Below are positions 45,997-57,885 of a stretch of DNA of 64,000 nt, one piece after another. Below the pieces are notes generated by a model. It saw only the letters and a program-made list of their open reading frames with translations, did no database searches and was not told the DNA's origin. The stretch lies in NCBI RefSeq assembly GCF_007655135.1, contig NC_045129.1:17210274-17274273 (forward strand). Reading direction: 5' to 3'. Numbering within the stretch: the first letter of the stretch is position 1; the number at the start of each line of letters is the position of its first letter. The position numbers were made by a program, and so were the translations under genes. The stretch is from Punica granatum (lineage: Eukaryota > Streptophyta > Magnoliopsida > Myrtales > Lythraceae).

Positions 45997-48103
45997 TCAA
46001 GTGCCCTCCATTGATGCCAGTGTTGCAAGTGTGTCTGCAAACTGGTTCTTGATGCGCGACGTGTATGTGAATGAGATTTTCTTGAAGTTCTTCACTAACT
46101 CCTCGAGATACTCGTGGTATGGTACTAGTTTCGCGTCTTTCGTTTTCCATTGTCCCAGAATTTGGAAGATTGTGAGCATTGAATCCCCGAACACTTTTAC
46201 CTCCTTCACCTTGAAATCGATCGCCGTCGGCAGGCCAAGGATGCATGCCTTGTATTCGGCCACGTTGTTAGTGCAGGGGAAATCAACTTTCATTGCAATC
46301 GGATAATAGCGTCCGTCCGGGGATATCAGCACTGCGCCGATACCAGAACCAGTGGAATTCACTGCACCGTCGAAGTACATCTTCCACGCGGTCCCATCCT
46401 CCTTTTCGTCCACTTGGAGGATCTCTTCGTCTTGAAAGTCGGAATTGATCGGTGTGTCATCCTCAATCGGAAACTCCGCTAAATGGTCTGCAATTGCTTG
46501 CCCTTTGACTGATGTGCTGGACACGTACTCGATGTCGTACTCTGTCAGCTGACAGCGCCACTTTGCAATGTTCCTCATGAAGGACGGGCTACCAAGTAGA
46601 TATTTCAGGGGATCCGCTTTCGACAGCAAGCGGATAATGTGGTAGAGAGGGTACTGCCGAAGTCTCTGCATGACCCACACCAGTGCACAACACATCTTCT
46701 TGATCTCCGAGTAATTGGATTCCCCTTCAGTGAACTACTTGCTCAGGTAGTAAACGGCATGTTCTGCTCGCGTGGACTCGTCCTCTTGCCCTAACATGCA
46801 CCCCAAGGATTGTCGGCGCACCATCAGGTAAAGAATGGGAGGTCGACCCGGTGTAGGCGGGACCAATACTGGTGGCTGATCTAAGTACGCCTTGATGTCG
46901 TCAAAGGCCTTCTAACATTCATCGTACCACTCAATCGTTGCATTTTTACGAAGCAAGCAAAAAAGGGGTTGACACTTGTCTGTCAGGTTCGCGATAAAGC
47001 ACGCGATGTAGTTCAGTCGCCCCAAGAAGCTCCATACCTCGCGCACTGTCTATGGCGGAGGTAACTCCCTGATTACTTTCACCTTGTCGGGATCGACCTC
47101 GATGCCTCGTTTGCTGACCACAAATCCTAGCAGTTTCCCAGACTTTGCGCCGAATGTGCGTTTCGCTGGGTTGAGCCTAAGCTTGTACTTCTTGAGACGT
47201 TCAAAGAGACGCTTCAGATTAACGAGGCGGTCCTCTCCCTCCTTGGACTTGGCGATCATGTCGTCGACGTAGACCTTAATCTCCTTATGCATCATGTCGT
47301 GAAAGAGTGTGACCATGGCCCGCTGGTAGGTTGCTCCGGCATTTTTGAGACCAAAAGGCATGACCTTGTAGCAAAAGGTTCCCTATATCGTGATGAAGGT
47401 CGTTTTGATCTTGTCCTCCTCGGCCATCCGGTTTTGGTTATACCCAGAAAAGCTATCCATAAAGGAGAACTGAGTGTGGCGCACAGTGTTGTTGACCAAG
47501 ACGTCGATGTGGGGCAGTGGGAAGTTGTCTTTAGGACTAGCCTTGTTGAGGTCCCGGTAGTCGACGCAAACCCAAACCCTTCCGTCCTTCTTCTCTACAG
47601 GCACAATATTTGCCACCCATTCGGAGTAATTGCAGACTTCTAAGAATCCCGCATTTATCTACTTGACGACCTCCTCCTTGATGCGGAGGAGGAGGTCGGC
47701 TCGTTGCCGCCATAGGTGCTGTCGTTTGGGCGGGAAGCTTTCTGTATCGAGCGGGAGAAAGTGCTTGACTATCGATGGATCCAAGCTCGGCATGTCAGCG
47801 TAGGACCAGACGAAGACCTCTTGGTACTCCTTTAGGAAATCGATCATCCGGGCTCTTTGTGTTGGGTCGAGGCCCATCCTGATCTTTAGCGTGTGGGGTT
47901 CCTCTTCGGTGCCCACGTTGATTTCTTCTGTCGGCTCAACTGAGGTGAGTTGACGGTTCTCGAGGCGGTACAAACTCTCCTCTATCTCAAGCACTCGACC
48001 GTCCTCGTCGAGCCCATCCCCGAAGTATATGGGTTGGGGCTCTTCGAGGGGTTCTTTGGATGGGTTCGAATCGACGTGTCAAATATTTGGATTCGAGTGG
48101 AGC
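45997..48103 (-). pseudogene. Reverse transcriptase and dual RNase H of the Ogre-like element (degenerate)
   Basis: One continuous frame from the intron acceptor at 48103 to 45997, broken only by in-frame stops at 48079-48081 (TGA), 47659-47661, 47383-47385, 47050-47052, 46912-46914 and 46735-46737 (all TAG). RT copies the RNA into DNA: VDYRDLNKASPKDNFPLPHI, then MPFGLKNAGATYQRAM, and the catalytic YVDD at about 47260-47271. A gypsy-type RNase H/tether segment follows (KADPLKYLL, AKWRCQLTEYDIEY). Next is a second RNase H with YFDGA, NNVAEYKACILGL, FGDSM and ADTLATLA, carrying Asp, Glu, Asp and Asp at residues 109, 148, 171 and 221 from 46695. This is the archaeal-type domain known from the Tat lineage. 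Confidence 0.93.
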
Positions 48104-48315
48104 CTGGAAATTTAAACGAGTCGTCTTAGAAATTTTTAAAGTGCTGCGAATGAGTAAGAGAGAAGAGAAGAAGGAAGATGCAGAAATTCAAAAAATGCAT
48201 GTAGGGATTTCATTGAAGATGAGAACATTGATGCCATAACAAAAACCCCTATTCCGTTGTGTGGCTTATGACTTTGTCGACACGCGGGAAACATCATCTA
48301 CAAAGATGGCCTTAC
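48104..48315 (-). other. Spliceosomal intron between protease and RT
   Basis: Reverse-strand donor GTGTAAGG (GT at 48315-48314) and acceptor AAATTTCCAG (AG at 48105-48104), 212 nt, with a pyrimidine-rich stretch TTCTTCTCTTCTCTCTTACT before the acceptor. Splicing joins two bases of one codon to one base of the next and places protease and RT in one frame. Without splicing, translation meets TAA formed by the donor itself. Introns at this position are an Ogre hallmark. Splicing has not been tested here. Confidence 0.75.
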
Positions 48316-49583
48316 ACATCGGTGATTACAGCAGAGTAGCGCGGGACTGAGGTTCAGTTATCGAGCTCCTCATTCTCCTGCGCGAGGCGGATGTAGACCC
48401 CTGAAGGAGTCTCCTCGGTGACGGCGCATATGCCTGGCAGATCGACAGGTGCGATGTCTGAATTCGAGGAGGGGCCGTCAAGAGTACCTCCGCCGACGTG
48501 CGGCGATCCTAGAAAAAAGTGGGAAAGTGGCGGAACTAGGATGTCCCTGTTGATCTTTCCATAATGTGTTGCGAGACGGTGGAGGTGTTTGCCTCTGCGG
48601 GCTTCAATAATCTCGTGGTAGGAAGGGCGAAGACCGAGTCCCCTCTTGTTATTGTACTCTTCGATCTCGATGGGGCGGTTGATCCCTTGCCCATGTGCTC
48701 CGAGCTCGGAACCCGGGATGTAGTTGTGGCGCAACAAGACCTTCCCCACCATGCGGTCGGCGCAAGACAGACCGACCTTTCCGTAGTCTCGGATGACAGA
48801 GATGGTGTCGAACGAGTAGAAAGGGAGGTTCTGATCGTCTCCAATACTGATGTAGGGGGCAGCCGTCTCATTGTAAATCGCATAGTCCTCCTCACCTTTG
48901 ACTGTGATGAATCGCTCTTCAACGATGAACTTAAGTTTCTGATGCAAAGTGGAGGGGACTGCGCCCGTTGAATAGATCCACGGCCTCCCGAGCAGCAAGT
49001 TGAAGGCATTCAGGATGTCGAGGACCTGGAAAGTGACGCCGAATGAGCATGGGCCTACATCGATCAGAAGGTCAATCTCTCCGTTCACTTCCCTCCGCGA
49101 GCCATCGAAAGCTCAAACCGCTGTCTTGCTCGAACGAATACGATTCAAATCCACATTCATTTGCTTCAAGGTCGAAACAGGGCATACATTGAGAGCCGAA
49201 CCATTATCGATCATGACCCGGCCTACCACGAAATTATTGCACTTACAGATGATGTGCAACGCCCGCGAGTGTGCGTACCCTTCGGAGGGAAGTTCGTCAT
49301 CCGAGAATGAAATGTTGTTGGAGAAGATTGAGCCAACGGTCAATTCAATGAGATCTGGAGCCATCTCCTTGGGGACCTGTGCCGCTGTCACGACCTTTAG
49401 GAGTGCTTCACGATGTGGCTCTAAACCCAAGAGGAGGGCGAGTAGTGAAATGTGGGCTAGAGACTTGCCCATTTGTTCAACAACCTTGTACTCACTTGCC
49501 TTGATAATCTTCATAAAAGCCTCGGCTTCCTCTTCGGTCATCTTCTTTTGGGGGATCGGTGTAGCTTCAGGGGCGATTTCCAA
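48316..49583 (-). pseudogene. Aspartic protease region of the Ogre-like element (degenerate)
   Basis: Cleaves the polyprotein. The upstream linker (MTEEEAEAFMKIIKASEYKV) is followed by the active-site loop VMIDNGSALNVCPVS, with Asp-Asn-Gly-Ser in place of Asp-Ser/Thr-Gly, as is usual in this lineage. The second hydrophobic motif FNLLLGRPWIYSTGAVPS follows. A TGA at 49113-49115 interrupts the frame just after the first third. The same frame resumes at once and runs to a second TGA at 48354-48356, twelve codons and two bases before the intron donor. The gag frame enters this one by a shift near 49585. Confidence 0.88.
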
Positions 49584-49585
49584 TG

Positions 49586-51925
49586 CCGCAGTAGGGCTTT
49601 TCCTTTGTTCGCGGTCTCCGGATTTTCGTATACCCGACCCGAGCGCGTCATGCCCATGACGCTGAATTGATGCTTGAGGTTCCCGACACTCTTTTCATAG
49701 GTCCACAGGACCTTGCTATCTTGATATGACTCTTGTACGGGGACTTCTATCATCAATGGGGCGGGCGTGGCACCGAACCCTGCGTACCCTACAGTGGTTT
49801 CCGCGAGAACATATTCGATTATGAACGGGGCGGATACCTCCTGTCCGGTCTCGTACTCCCCTATGGCGCAAACACTGATCATATTAAAGCTTGGTCCCGA
49901 GCTTGACCCGTGATCGGGGAGAGGATTGGCTTGCACGCTCGGGGGCTTGACGGCGTTGAACGTGAGTTGCTTGTCATCGATCATTTGTTGGATTCTCTCC
50001 CGCAGCTTCCAACAATTGTCGGTGGTGTGGCCGAGTGCGCCTTGATGGTACTCACAGCGCCGACTCTGATCCTGGATGGTCGGGTCGAAATCAGGGTTTG
50101 GCGCTATTGATTGAATCTTGTTGCCCACGAGGAGTTGCCGGTATATGTGGGAGAGCGGGGCCGATAGGGGTGTGAACTGTTTACGTGGCCGTGGTTGTGT
50201 TGCGCCGCCCTGTTGGTCCTGTGGGGCTGGGGCCTGTTGCACCGGCTGAGGAGTTCTCGAAGCCGATGGCCTATTTTGTTGGGTCGGAGGAGGAGCAAGG
50301 GGCGTAAATGTGGGCTTATTGCTGCGGGGCCGGTGACGGAAAGGAAGTCGACGAGGTAGAATAGTAAACTTGCTGCGTTGAGAGTTGTTGCTGATAATGC
50401 ATCGGAGGTGGAACATACGCCTGAGTGGCCGGTGGTGCGGGCGTGTAATTAATGGAATATTGATGGGGGCCTGGCACCCTGAGTTGACAGTATTAACGGA
50501 CGCGTCCCTTCCTCTCCTGCTTCCCGCGGAGGGTGTCCTAGTAGCAGCCTTCTTCAAGGACTCTCCCTCTTTATTCTCGGCCGGTCCTTCTATCTTGCTG
50601 AGTTTAACGCCCATGTCGAGCTTTTTCCCGGCGTCGATAAGGTTAGAAAATGAAGACGTGTGGGCCAACAGGTGCAAGTAGTAGGCCCCTCTAAGAGCAA
50701 AGTGAAATAATTAGATATGCTGCGCCTCACTGATTGGAGGGACATGCTTCGTCGCTTTAGCCCGCCACTTCACTGCATAGGCTTCAAAGCCCTGACCCTC
50801 GGTCATTTCCATAGTGCTGAGCTCCAACAGAGTCGGGGGCGCCTCCACACAGTACCTGTACTGGTCGATGAATTTGCTTGAGAGGTCCGCCCACGTGGGG
50901 ATATACAGCTTTCAGTGACATGTACCAATCAAGGGCCGTTCTCGCCAAACTGTCTTGGAACGTGTGGATGACAAACTCTTCGTAGTCCCAGTACTGCAGC
51001 ATCTTTCCTCTGTGGTGACGGAGATGGTGACGAGGGTCGGTCGTGCTGTGGTACTTTTGGAATTCAGGCACCTTAATCTTTGGGGGTAGCCGCATATCCA
51101 GGAAAAGACTCCAATCGCCGTCGCCGGTATCGTGGCGGGAGCCGCCTAATTGTAGGACTCGGAAGTTCTCTTCCATCTTCTTTAATCTCTGCTCCTGTTC
51201 GGTCTCCGTTTCAGGGAGAATATTTATGGGTTGGCGTGCCTGGTTCAGGGATGGGAATATTTATGGGAGGTAGAGTTGGGTAAAAAAAGCTGATATGGGG
51301 TTGTGGAGCTTGGAATGGGAGATGTGTGAGTATGAGCGTGGGGGCTCGGTGCCGGGAAGACCGTTGGCGGAGGAGCTGCGTAAAAAGGAGCCGGAACTGG
51401 TATGGACATCAGCGGCAGTGCAAGCGTGGTTGGGTCCGACGGTGGATGAGGAATGGCCGTCGAGAAAGTCACTGATGGCGGAGGAACGTTGGCCGGGTGG
51501 CCCGCCGGTGCGCGCATTGCGGGCGCTTCAATACCTTCAAGAGCATGGGTCGGCGGGACCTAGGGGTTTTAGTCGACCGTTGGCCCGTACCCCGAAGGCT
51601 GAGTAGAGTTCGAGGAGGTGCGGTTTGCAACTCGAAGTAGGGCCATGAGCTCGGCCATGTTGGCGGCCATCTGGTTGACCGTGCCCTTCAGTGTAGTAAT
51701 GTCGCCTTTCAGTGCGACGATGTGGGCTGCACCATCAGTAGAGGTAGACGGTGCTTGGGCCTCCGGCGTTGGGACTGGTGGCGGAATTTCTCCCAAGTTT
51801 GCCGGAGGAGCGCCTGCAAGGGTTGGTGGTGGCGGTGCATGAGTCATGGACGATTGATAATAAACCGGCATCGGTGGAGTGTTTTCCTCGGAACTAGCGG
51901 GCTGGTTGTTTTGCGCCATCCTCAA
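49586..51925 (-). pseudogene. gag region of the Ogre-like element (degenerate)
   Basis: Structural capsid polyprotein. The N-terminal Pro/Ala-rich part from the Met at 51925 (MRMAQNNQPASSEENTPPMP) has two in-frame stops near 51570. The capsid-like core (RLPPKIKVPEFQKYHSTTDP, HTFQDSLARTALDWYMSLK) is in another frame at 51176-50784, after a shift near 51245. A second shift near 50905 and a TAA near 50713 lead into the C-terminal part, which carries a zinc-knuckle-like C-X2-H-X5-H-X4-C (CEYHQGALGHTTDNC) at about 50012-50056. The long Pro/Gln-rich linkers are usual for this group. Confidence 0.85.
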
Positions 51926-52235
51926 TTGCCGACGAGTGGGATATCGGTGCGGCGCCAGTTATGGTTACCTGTATCAACAAGGGCATAAATTGCGGTGCAA
52001 ATGAGTTACGTTTAAAATAAAAACGTGTGGAATAATAAATAAGGGGATGACGTGCATGAGATGCATGGATTTGAAAACTAATGCTGTTACTCGCATTGAT
52101 TCAAAAGGGTTCCAAGATACAATGCAATTTAAAAAAAAGCAAGCCCAAAGTCATTCTTCCACCGCGCTCGGGGTGCGAGTGGCTGCTGCCGTGGAAAGCA
52201 CCGATTCAGGTGAAGACCTAGTGGATGCGTCTAAC
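51926..52235 (-). other. Spacer between ORF1 and gag
   Basis: About 310 bases without a supported frame. Confidence 0.5.
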
Positions 52236-53726
52236 CTAAGGGGTGCGTGGACCTCCACGGGCCCTCTTTCTGGACCTCTCTAGGGCGACATTCGCTCGTG
52301 CCAACTCCCACTCGCGCCTCTATAGCTCTGCGTGGGCTTGGGCGAGCTCTCTCTGTAATTGCCGCTGATCCACAAGTTGCTCACCTTTCTCTGCGACTTC
52401 CCGGCGAAGACGATCTCTCTCGTCCCTGAGGTTATTGAGCTCAGCTTGGATAGCTGTATTCGAGGCTGGGAATGTCCTAGATGGTCCGCCGGCTTCAACT
52501 TGTGGAGAGTTAGCGGGATCTTCGTGTGCTGGAGGACCCTATCGATAAAAGCGAAGGACATATTCCTTCGTAGCCTGGAATTCCTGTTCCTCATGGGTCG
52601 GATGCTCGGGGAAGTACGGACGCCCAGGGACCACTGTTCTCCATGCGGCCAAGACCTTTTCGATGTTACTTTGGCAATCCACGGATGTCTGATCCTTCCG
52701 CCAAGTATGTTCGAATCTAGTTCACACCGTATCCTCGGGAACCGTCTGCAGGCCACCAATCCACCTCACTACTCATGCTGGAAAGTAAGTGGTGGACCCC
52801 GCATGACTCACGAGTGGGACTCTGTTAAAATCAGAACATCTAAGGGCCATGGGTCCGGGTGGCATCCACGCGGCACGCCACTTGAAGCCCTTAGGCGATA
52901 TTTCGCGGAAAACCTTCATCCACTCGGAGATCTTGCGTTCTTTCACGCGCACGAGGGACAACAATCGAGAAATGATCGACTCCGGGCCATTAAAATACAT
53001 AACCGGGCACACTAGACCGAAAGGGTTTGCGTGGCTTTGAAACCAAATTTGTAAAAAGATGGAGGATCCTCTTATTCTTCGGTCGCATGTTCTCAAAACA
53101 CGGTCGATGGATCGAATGGTCTCAGCTACAAGGGCTACCTCGTAACCGCGCCCTCCAACCACTTGGAGGACAACACTGGTCAAGGCCGCGTCGATGAGAC
53201 CATGCAAACGAGGGAATAAGAGGGTCCCGAAAATTACCAGTAGAACATCATGACATAAATCATTTCGAAGAAAATCCCCCTGGACTCTGTGCGCTCGAGA
53301 CTCAATAAAAAGGAGAAGTTTCTCTATTGCTATCTCCGTGCTGCCGGAGTATGCGAGTTCAACATTCAAACGAGTCGTCGGAACCCCGAGTAGGCGTGAG
53401 ACTAGGGTTGGTCGGGCAGTGTAGAAGTTGGGTTCCATAATGCTATGAACGACTGCGGTTCGACCGATGAGTTTCCGGTACTACTCAATGGTCGGCGTGA
53501 GCTCAGTACCCTGTATGTCGAAGACGACGTGACTTGGGTTCTAGAATACGATGGCGGCCTCGAGAAAATTCCAGTCGACGCGTCGGGTGGCCAGCAAGGT
53601 AATATCTCCTACGAACGCAGCGATGTAGTGGCGGTCAATCGAGCACAGCGTCGTCCATATGCAGGCATTCTCCTCGAGTGGCGGTGTGACTCTATCGAGG
53701 CGCGAACAGGAGAATGAGTGTGGCAT
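52236..53726 (-). pseudogene. ORF1 of the Ogre-like element: DUF7745-type domain plus coiled coil
   Basis: One frame of 496 codons from the Met at 53726 to a stop at 52236-52238, broken by in-frame stops at 53541-53543, 53481-53483, 52773-52775, 52722-52724, 52539-52541 and 52320-52322, but with no frameshift. The central part (CHDVLLVIFGTLLFPRLHGL, then LQIWFQSHANPF and FKWRAAWMPPGP, CSDFNRVPLVSHAG) has the layout of the plant DUF7745/mobile-domain proteins found as the extra ORF of Ogre elements. The C-terminal 100 residues are heptad-like and charged (AELNNLRDERDRLRREVAEK). The molecular role of this protein is not known to me. Confidence 0.8.
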
Positions 53727-54282
53727 CCCTTACCAAGATGAAAGGAAGATCGACTTAAGACTCATCAATGCGAATGACATCCTAATTTTCAAAATTTACA
53801 TGATACATGCATGCGGAAATGTAAATGCCCACGGCTTAATTAATGTTACAAGGTACATGTCTCTCGAAACGGAAAAATGACTCAAAATGGCGCGCAAGCC
53901 GACTCCAAAGACTAACGCAGAAATCAGGATGGAGGCTTGCATGGAGCTCCTGCAGAATGCATGGTTTTAGTGTTACAGGGACCGTGTTACGTAAGGATGG
54001 GGGCTCCCAACTCAAGGGTATAAATTCCTTGAAATCGGGCGAGGATCTTTGGGGGCCTAATCGACGGTCCAACGGTGCGACGTACCCTACTTGGAATCCC
54101 TATCTAACCCGTGTTTCCTAATATCGGTCGTGGGACACGACCCATCGGTACCCAAAGCTAGTATGATATGCAATGCGTGTGCGAGAAATAAAAGTGCGTA
54201 AAGTAGATAAGCAGGAAATTACGAAAAGTGGTAAATAAACAAGCAAACAAAGCAAATGGAAATGAGCCCGAACCCTCTAAGT
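53727..54282 (-). other. 5' untranslated region of the Ogre-like element
   Basis: Sequence between the PBS and ORF1 with no supported frame. The small opposite-strand frames here are shadows. Confidence 0.5.
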
Positions 54283-54301
54283 GTCCCCAGTGGAGTCGCC
54301 A
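54283..54301 (-). other. Primer-binding site of the Ogre-like element
   Basis: On the element strand TGGCGACTCCACTGGGGAC lies five bases inside the 5' LTR end. It begins with the TGG expected of a tRNA CCA complement and matches the PBS type reported for Ogre elements (tRNA-Arg). The exact tRNA was not verified. Confidence 0.7.
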
Positions 54302-56399
54302 GGCTGTGCTAACCCGAATTTCATCTCGTCTATGCAACGCGGCTTAGGAGTGTCCACCTTCCCGGGGACGCGTGACGGACGCACGTGAGAAGGAGTCGCC
54401 ACTTGTCATTTTACAACCCGAAAGTTGAGAGCCGGCAAGTTACCCGGGTCTAGGGGTACAGGGTACACCTAATTGCTAAGGCATATGGTTTACGAAACCA
54501 GAGGTTCCGAATTCGGGGGTTCTGTTACATGCGAGCCTATATCTCGCACGCCCTATCGGTACTCTAGCTTGTCTAGGTTTGCCATTTTAATTTAATTACC
54601 GCTTAATTGAGTTCCGCCCATCTTATGCTTTTTGACACCGTAAATTCGAAGAAACACTCCGACCGGGAGTCTTACATGAATAAATGTATAACATAAATCC
54701 TTACTTTGTTCTCTCAAATAAATAAAATACAAATTACAACAATTGAATCCCGGTCGGTTTGCGTTCGGTTATTATTCCACTCGTGCTCACCGTGTGGTTT
54801 GAAAAGACTGGAATTGAAATTAAGATGCGCGCTCAGTGTTAGAAGATTGGACCCCGTGATCTACGATTTGGGGCGTTAGACCCCGTATGGATCGTATCCT
54901 AAAGGATCGGGCTCGATCTGCATAGCAAACAAGTGCAAGAATGTAACAAGCAGGCACAAATAAATAAACAATGGGGTTTTGTTATTGTCGAATTTACGTG
55001 AATTAACCGATTATTAACCGGGGTATCTTGGCATGCAAATCTTACCCTAAAGCAAACAAAGTGGGTACAGGGTGTGAATCGATCAAGGATCGCCTCGAGA
55101 AGGTATTTCGCATTTGGCATTATTTTCCGAGTACCTGACATACGTTACGTCTGTAGTCAAGTCTTGTATTTATGGGTTGCTTTTAGGATTGTTCTATGTT
55201 GTGACACTACGGCTGTTACAAGTCATTAACGAACATGGATTCCGCCCGTAAATCCTAGAACCTAGTGTCTACCTCGCTATTGCCCGTTTTTGTCTTAACC
55301 AAGTACACAATTAGTCCGGTATTTGTATTTTGAGCCAATCCACCCAAACTAACTACCCGAGACTACGCTAAAATAACAAAAACTCATCGGTCGGATAGAG
55401 CGGGCTATGCAGATGAACCTGCGCCTGAACAGGTAACCTATCCCTACCCTGATACAGTAGTGTTTCTCTTATTCTAACCCTAGGAGTGTCGCTAAGCTGC
55501 AAATAGACGATTTTGCCCTTGAGGTGAAAATTATTTTCTAAAAAAAGGGACTACGCGGAGCGAGTCACTTTGGCCTGTGACCGGCGTTGACCGATTCCCT
55601 AGACCTTTCAGGGTTGTCAGGAACCCTAAAAAAAGCCAAAGGACCGGTCAATCTATCCGAAAGTGATCTAAGAAGAACTTTCACGCCCCAACCTGAGTTT
55701 CCTGAAATCAGGTGAGGCCTCGAGTCAAGACACGCAAATCCTTCCTAGACGTCCATGTCACATCGAACCGCGTGTCTCGAGTTTTATAAAATTTGCAGGT
55801 TTTGATAATGGCACCAACGCATGTTTGCAACCTATCGACGCGTGTTACTAGTTTATTACCAATTCGTGCAAAATTTTTAGGGCCAAGTGAGTTAATTAAT
55901 CGTATGAACTTCTCGATTACCCCGTTAGTGGAATTATTGATTAAATTAATTAATATTTTGCCAAATCCTCTAAATTTGCGGGTTTCAGACCATCGAGCCG
56001 ATCATTGATGGACCATCCGATGAGGATCCTAATTCCCGACCACCTTGGAATTTAAAAATTAATTTTAGGCCGAGTTTGCATTATTGAACCGATTCATGTG
56101 AAGTTTCGATTAAAACGAGAAAATAAAGCGTTTAAACACGGATCAAGAGCACATTATCACGTCAAGCACGATAAACATACATATTTTACACAATCGATGC
56201 CGCTATGATCATGATAAACACATACAAACATACACAAACATAATATTAACAGAATCGATAAAACGCACCGACTCATTGAAACGGGAAAACATAAAAGAAC
56301 ACACATTGTCATGTTATATACATGTAATTACTGAAACAAAAATATTTAAGCGGGGCACATACGTTATTGGTCGGGAATCCAGGTAGGAAAGGGTTGGGT

Positions 56400-57065
56400 A
56401 TCTTTAGAAAATGTCCAGGGACTGAATTGAACAATTTTAAAAGAATAGGGACTGATTTGAAAATTCGGATAAAGTTTCAGGGGACTGATTTGAAAATTCT
56501 AAAATATTCAGGACTGTGTAAAAATTACTGAAAATGTCCTAGGACTTTTTTGAAAAGAATTTGAAAGTTCGAGGCTGATCTGAAAAGTGAAAAATTCCCC
56601 AAGGACTGAACTGAAACAACGTAAAAAGTTCTTGGAACTGGTTTAAAAATCCTGAAAAATTCAGGGACTGATTGGAACATGGTAAACTGGAAAATTCGGG
56701 GCAGATCTAAAAAGGGCGGAAAATAGCCTCGGGACTAAATTGGAACAACTTGAAAAGTTCCTCAGAGTGGTTGGAAAATTCTGATAAATTCAAGGACTGA
56801 TTGGAAAATGATAAAAATGGCTGGGACTTGACTGAAAAGAATTTTAAAATTCAGGGCAGATCTGAAAAGGGCAGAAATTAGCCTCGGGACTAAACTGAAA
56901 CAACTTGAAATGTTCCTTGGGATGATTGAAGAATTCTGGAAAATTCAAGGACTGATCTAGGAATATTAAAATGATCGGGACTTGACTCAAACGCATCGGA
57001 AAGTTAAGGGCTGATTTAAACAAAATGAAAAGGTGTCTTCAGAATTGAAGTGAAACAAAATGGAA
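56400..57065. repeat. Degenerate short tandem repeats in the right LTR
   Basis: The counterpart of 40705-41400, with the same unit order but a shorter middle, e.g. loss of one unit near 56680. Confidence 0.7.
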
Positions 57066-57825
57066 AGTTCATAAAATCGAGTTCGGGACAAATCCAATCA
57101 TCCATACAACCCAATAACGCTCACTTCACATCATATCCATCCAACCAAACATTAATATTCAGAAATGGAGCCCTAAACATGCCACTAAGTCGGGAATTTA
57201 CCTAATTCAGGAAATCAATGGGTGATTCTGTAAATAAAAAAAATTGGTCGAATTGGGCCGAACTGGGCCGGACGCGGGCTGGGCCGCTGCTGAACGTGGG
57301 CTGCGCTGGTGGACTGGGCCGGGCCGTTGTTGGACTAGGTCGGGCCGCTGCTGGACTGGGCCACAAGCTGGGCTGCTGGGGGCGCGCCTGTTCAACCCGA
57401 AAAAAAAATCGACCCAGTTATAACGAAAGATGAAAACTGAGGAGAAGGGACGCGGTTCGGCTGGCTGTGCGATTGCACCTAACCCCGAGAGATCACGGAG
57501 CGCAGCCGGAGGGAGCGAGAGTCGTCCAGAGAGAGAGTCGGCTGAGCTGTGGGAGTGTAGGAGGAGCCGAGAGAAGGAGAGATGCGAGCTGTGGGTTCGA
57601 AGAGAGAGAGGCGAGCTAAGGGAGTCCGGAGATGGGCGGCTATGGGCGAGTTACGAGTCGAGCTGAGGGAGTCGTCCCCGCGAGAGAGAGAGACCGAGCT
57701 GAGGTTTTCTTTTTTTCGGGGAGAATCCGTGAGCTGAGCCAGAGTGAGATCCCCAGAGAGTGTGTGTTGTCCATGTCTGTGAACCAGCTGAGGAAGAAGA
57801 ACCCGAGCTGCGGGTTTTCTTCAAA

Positions 57826-57829
<4 letters not shown>

Positions 57830-57883
<54 letters not shown>
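57830..57883. repeat. (GA)n tract expanded in the right LTR
   Basis: About 54 bases of GA here, against about 18 at the equivalent place in the left LTR (42127-42145). Confidence 0.92.

Positions 57884-57885
<2 letters not shown>

Noticed and set aside
48564..49659. 135- and 219-codon + strand frames
   Set aside because: Antisense shadows of the protease region on the reverse strand.
52280..52759. 159-codon reverse-strand frame
   Set aside because: Out of frame with ORF1. The ORF1 frame itself continues here and reads as a coiled coil.
52359..53015. 218-codon + strand frame
   Set aside because: Antisense shadow of the Ogre-like ORF1, whose reverse-strand translation shows recognisable domain text.
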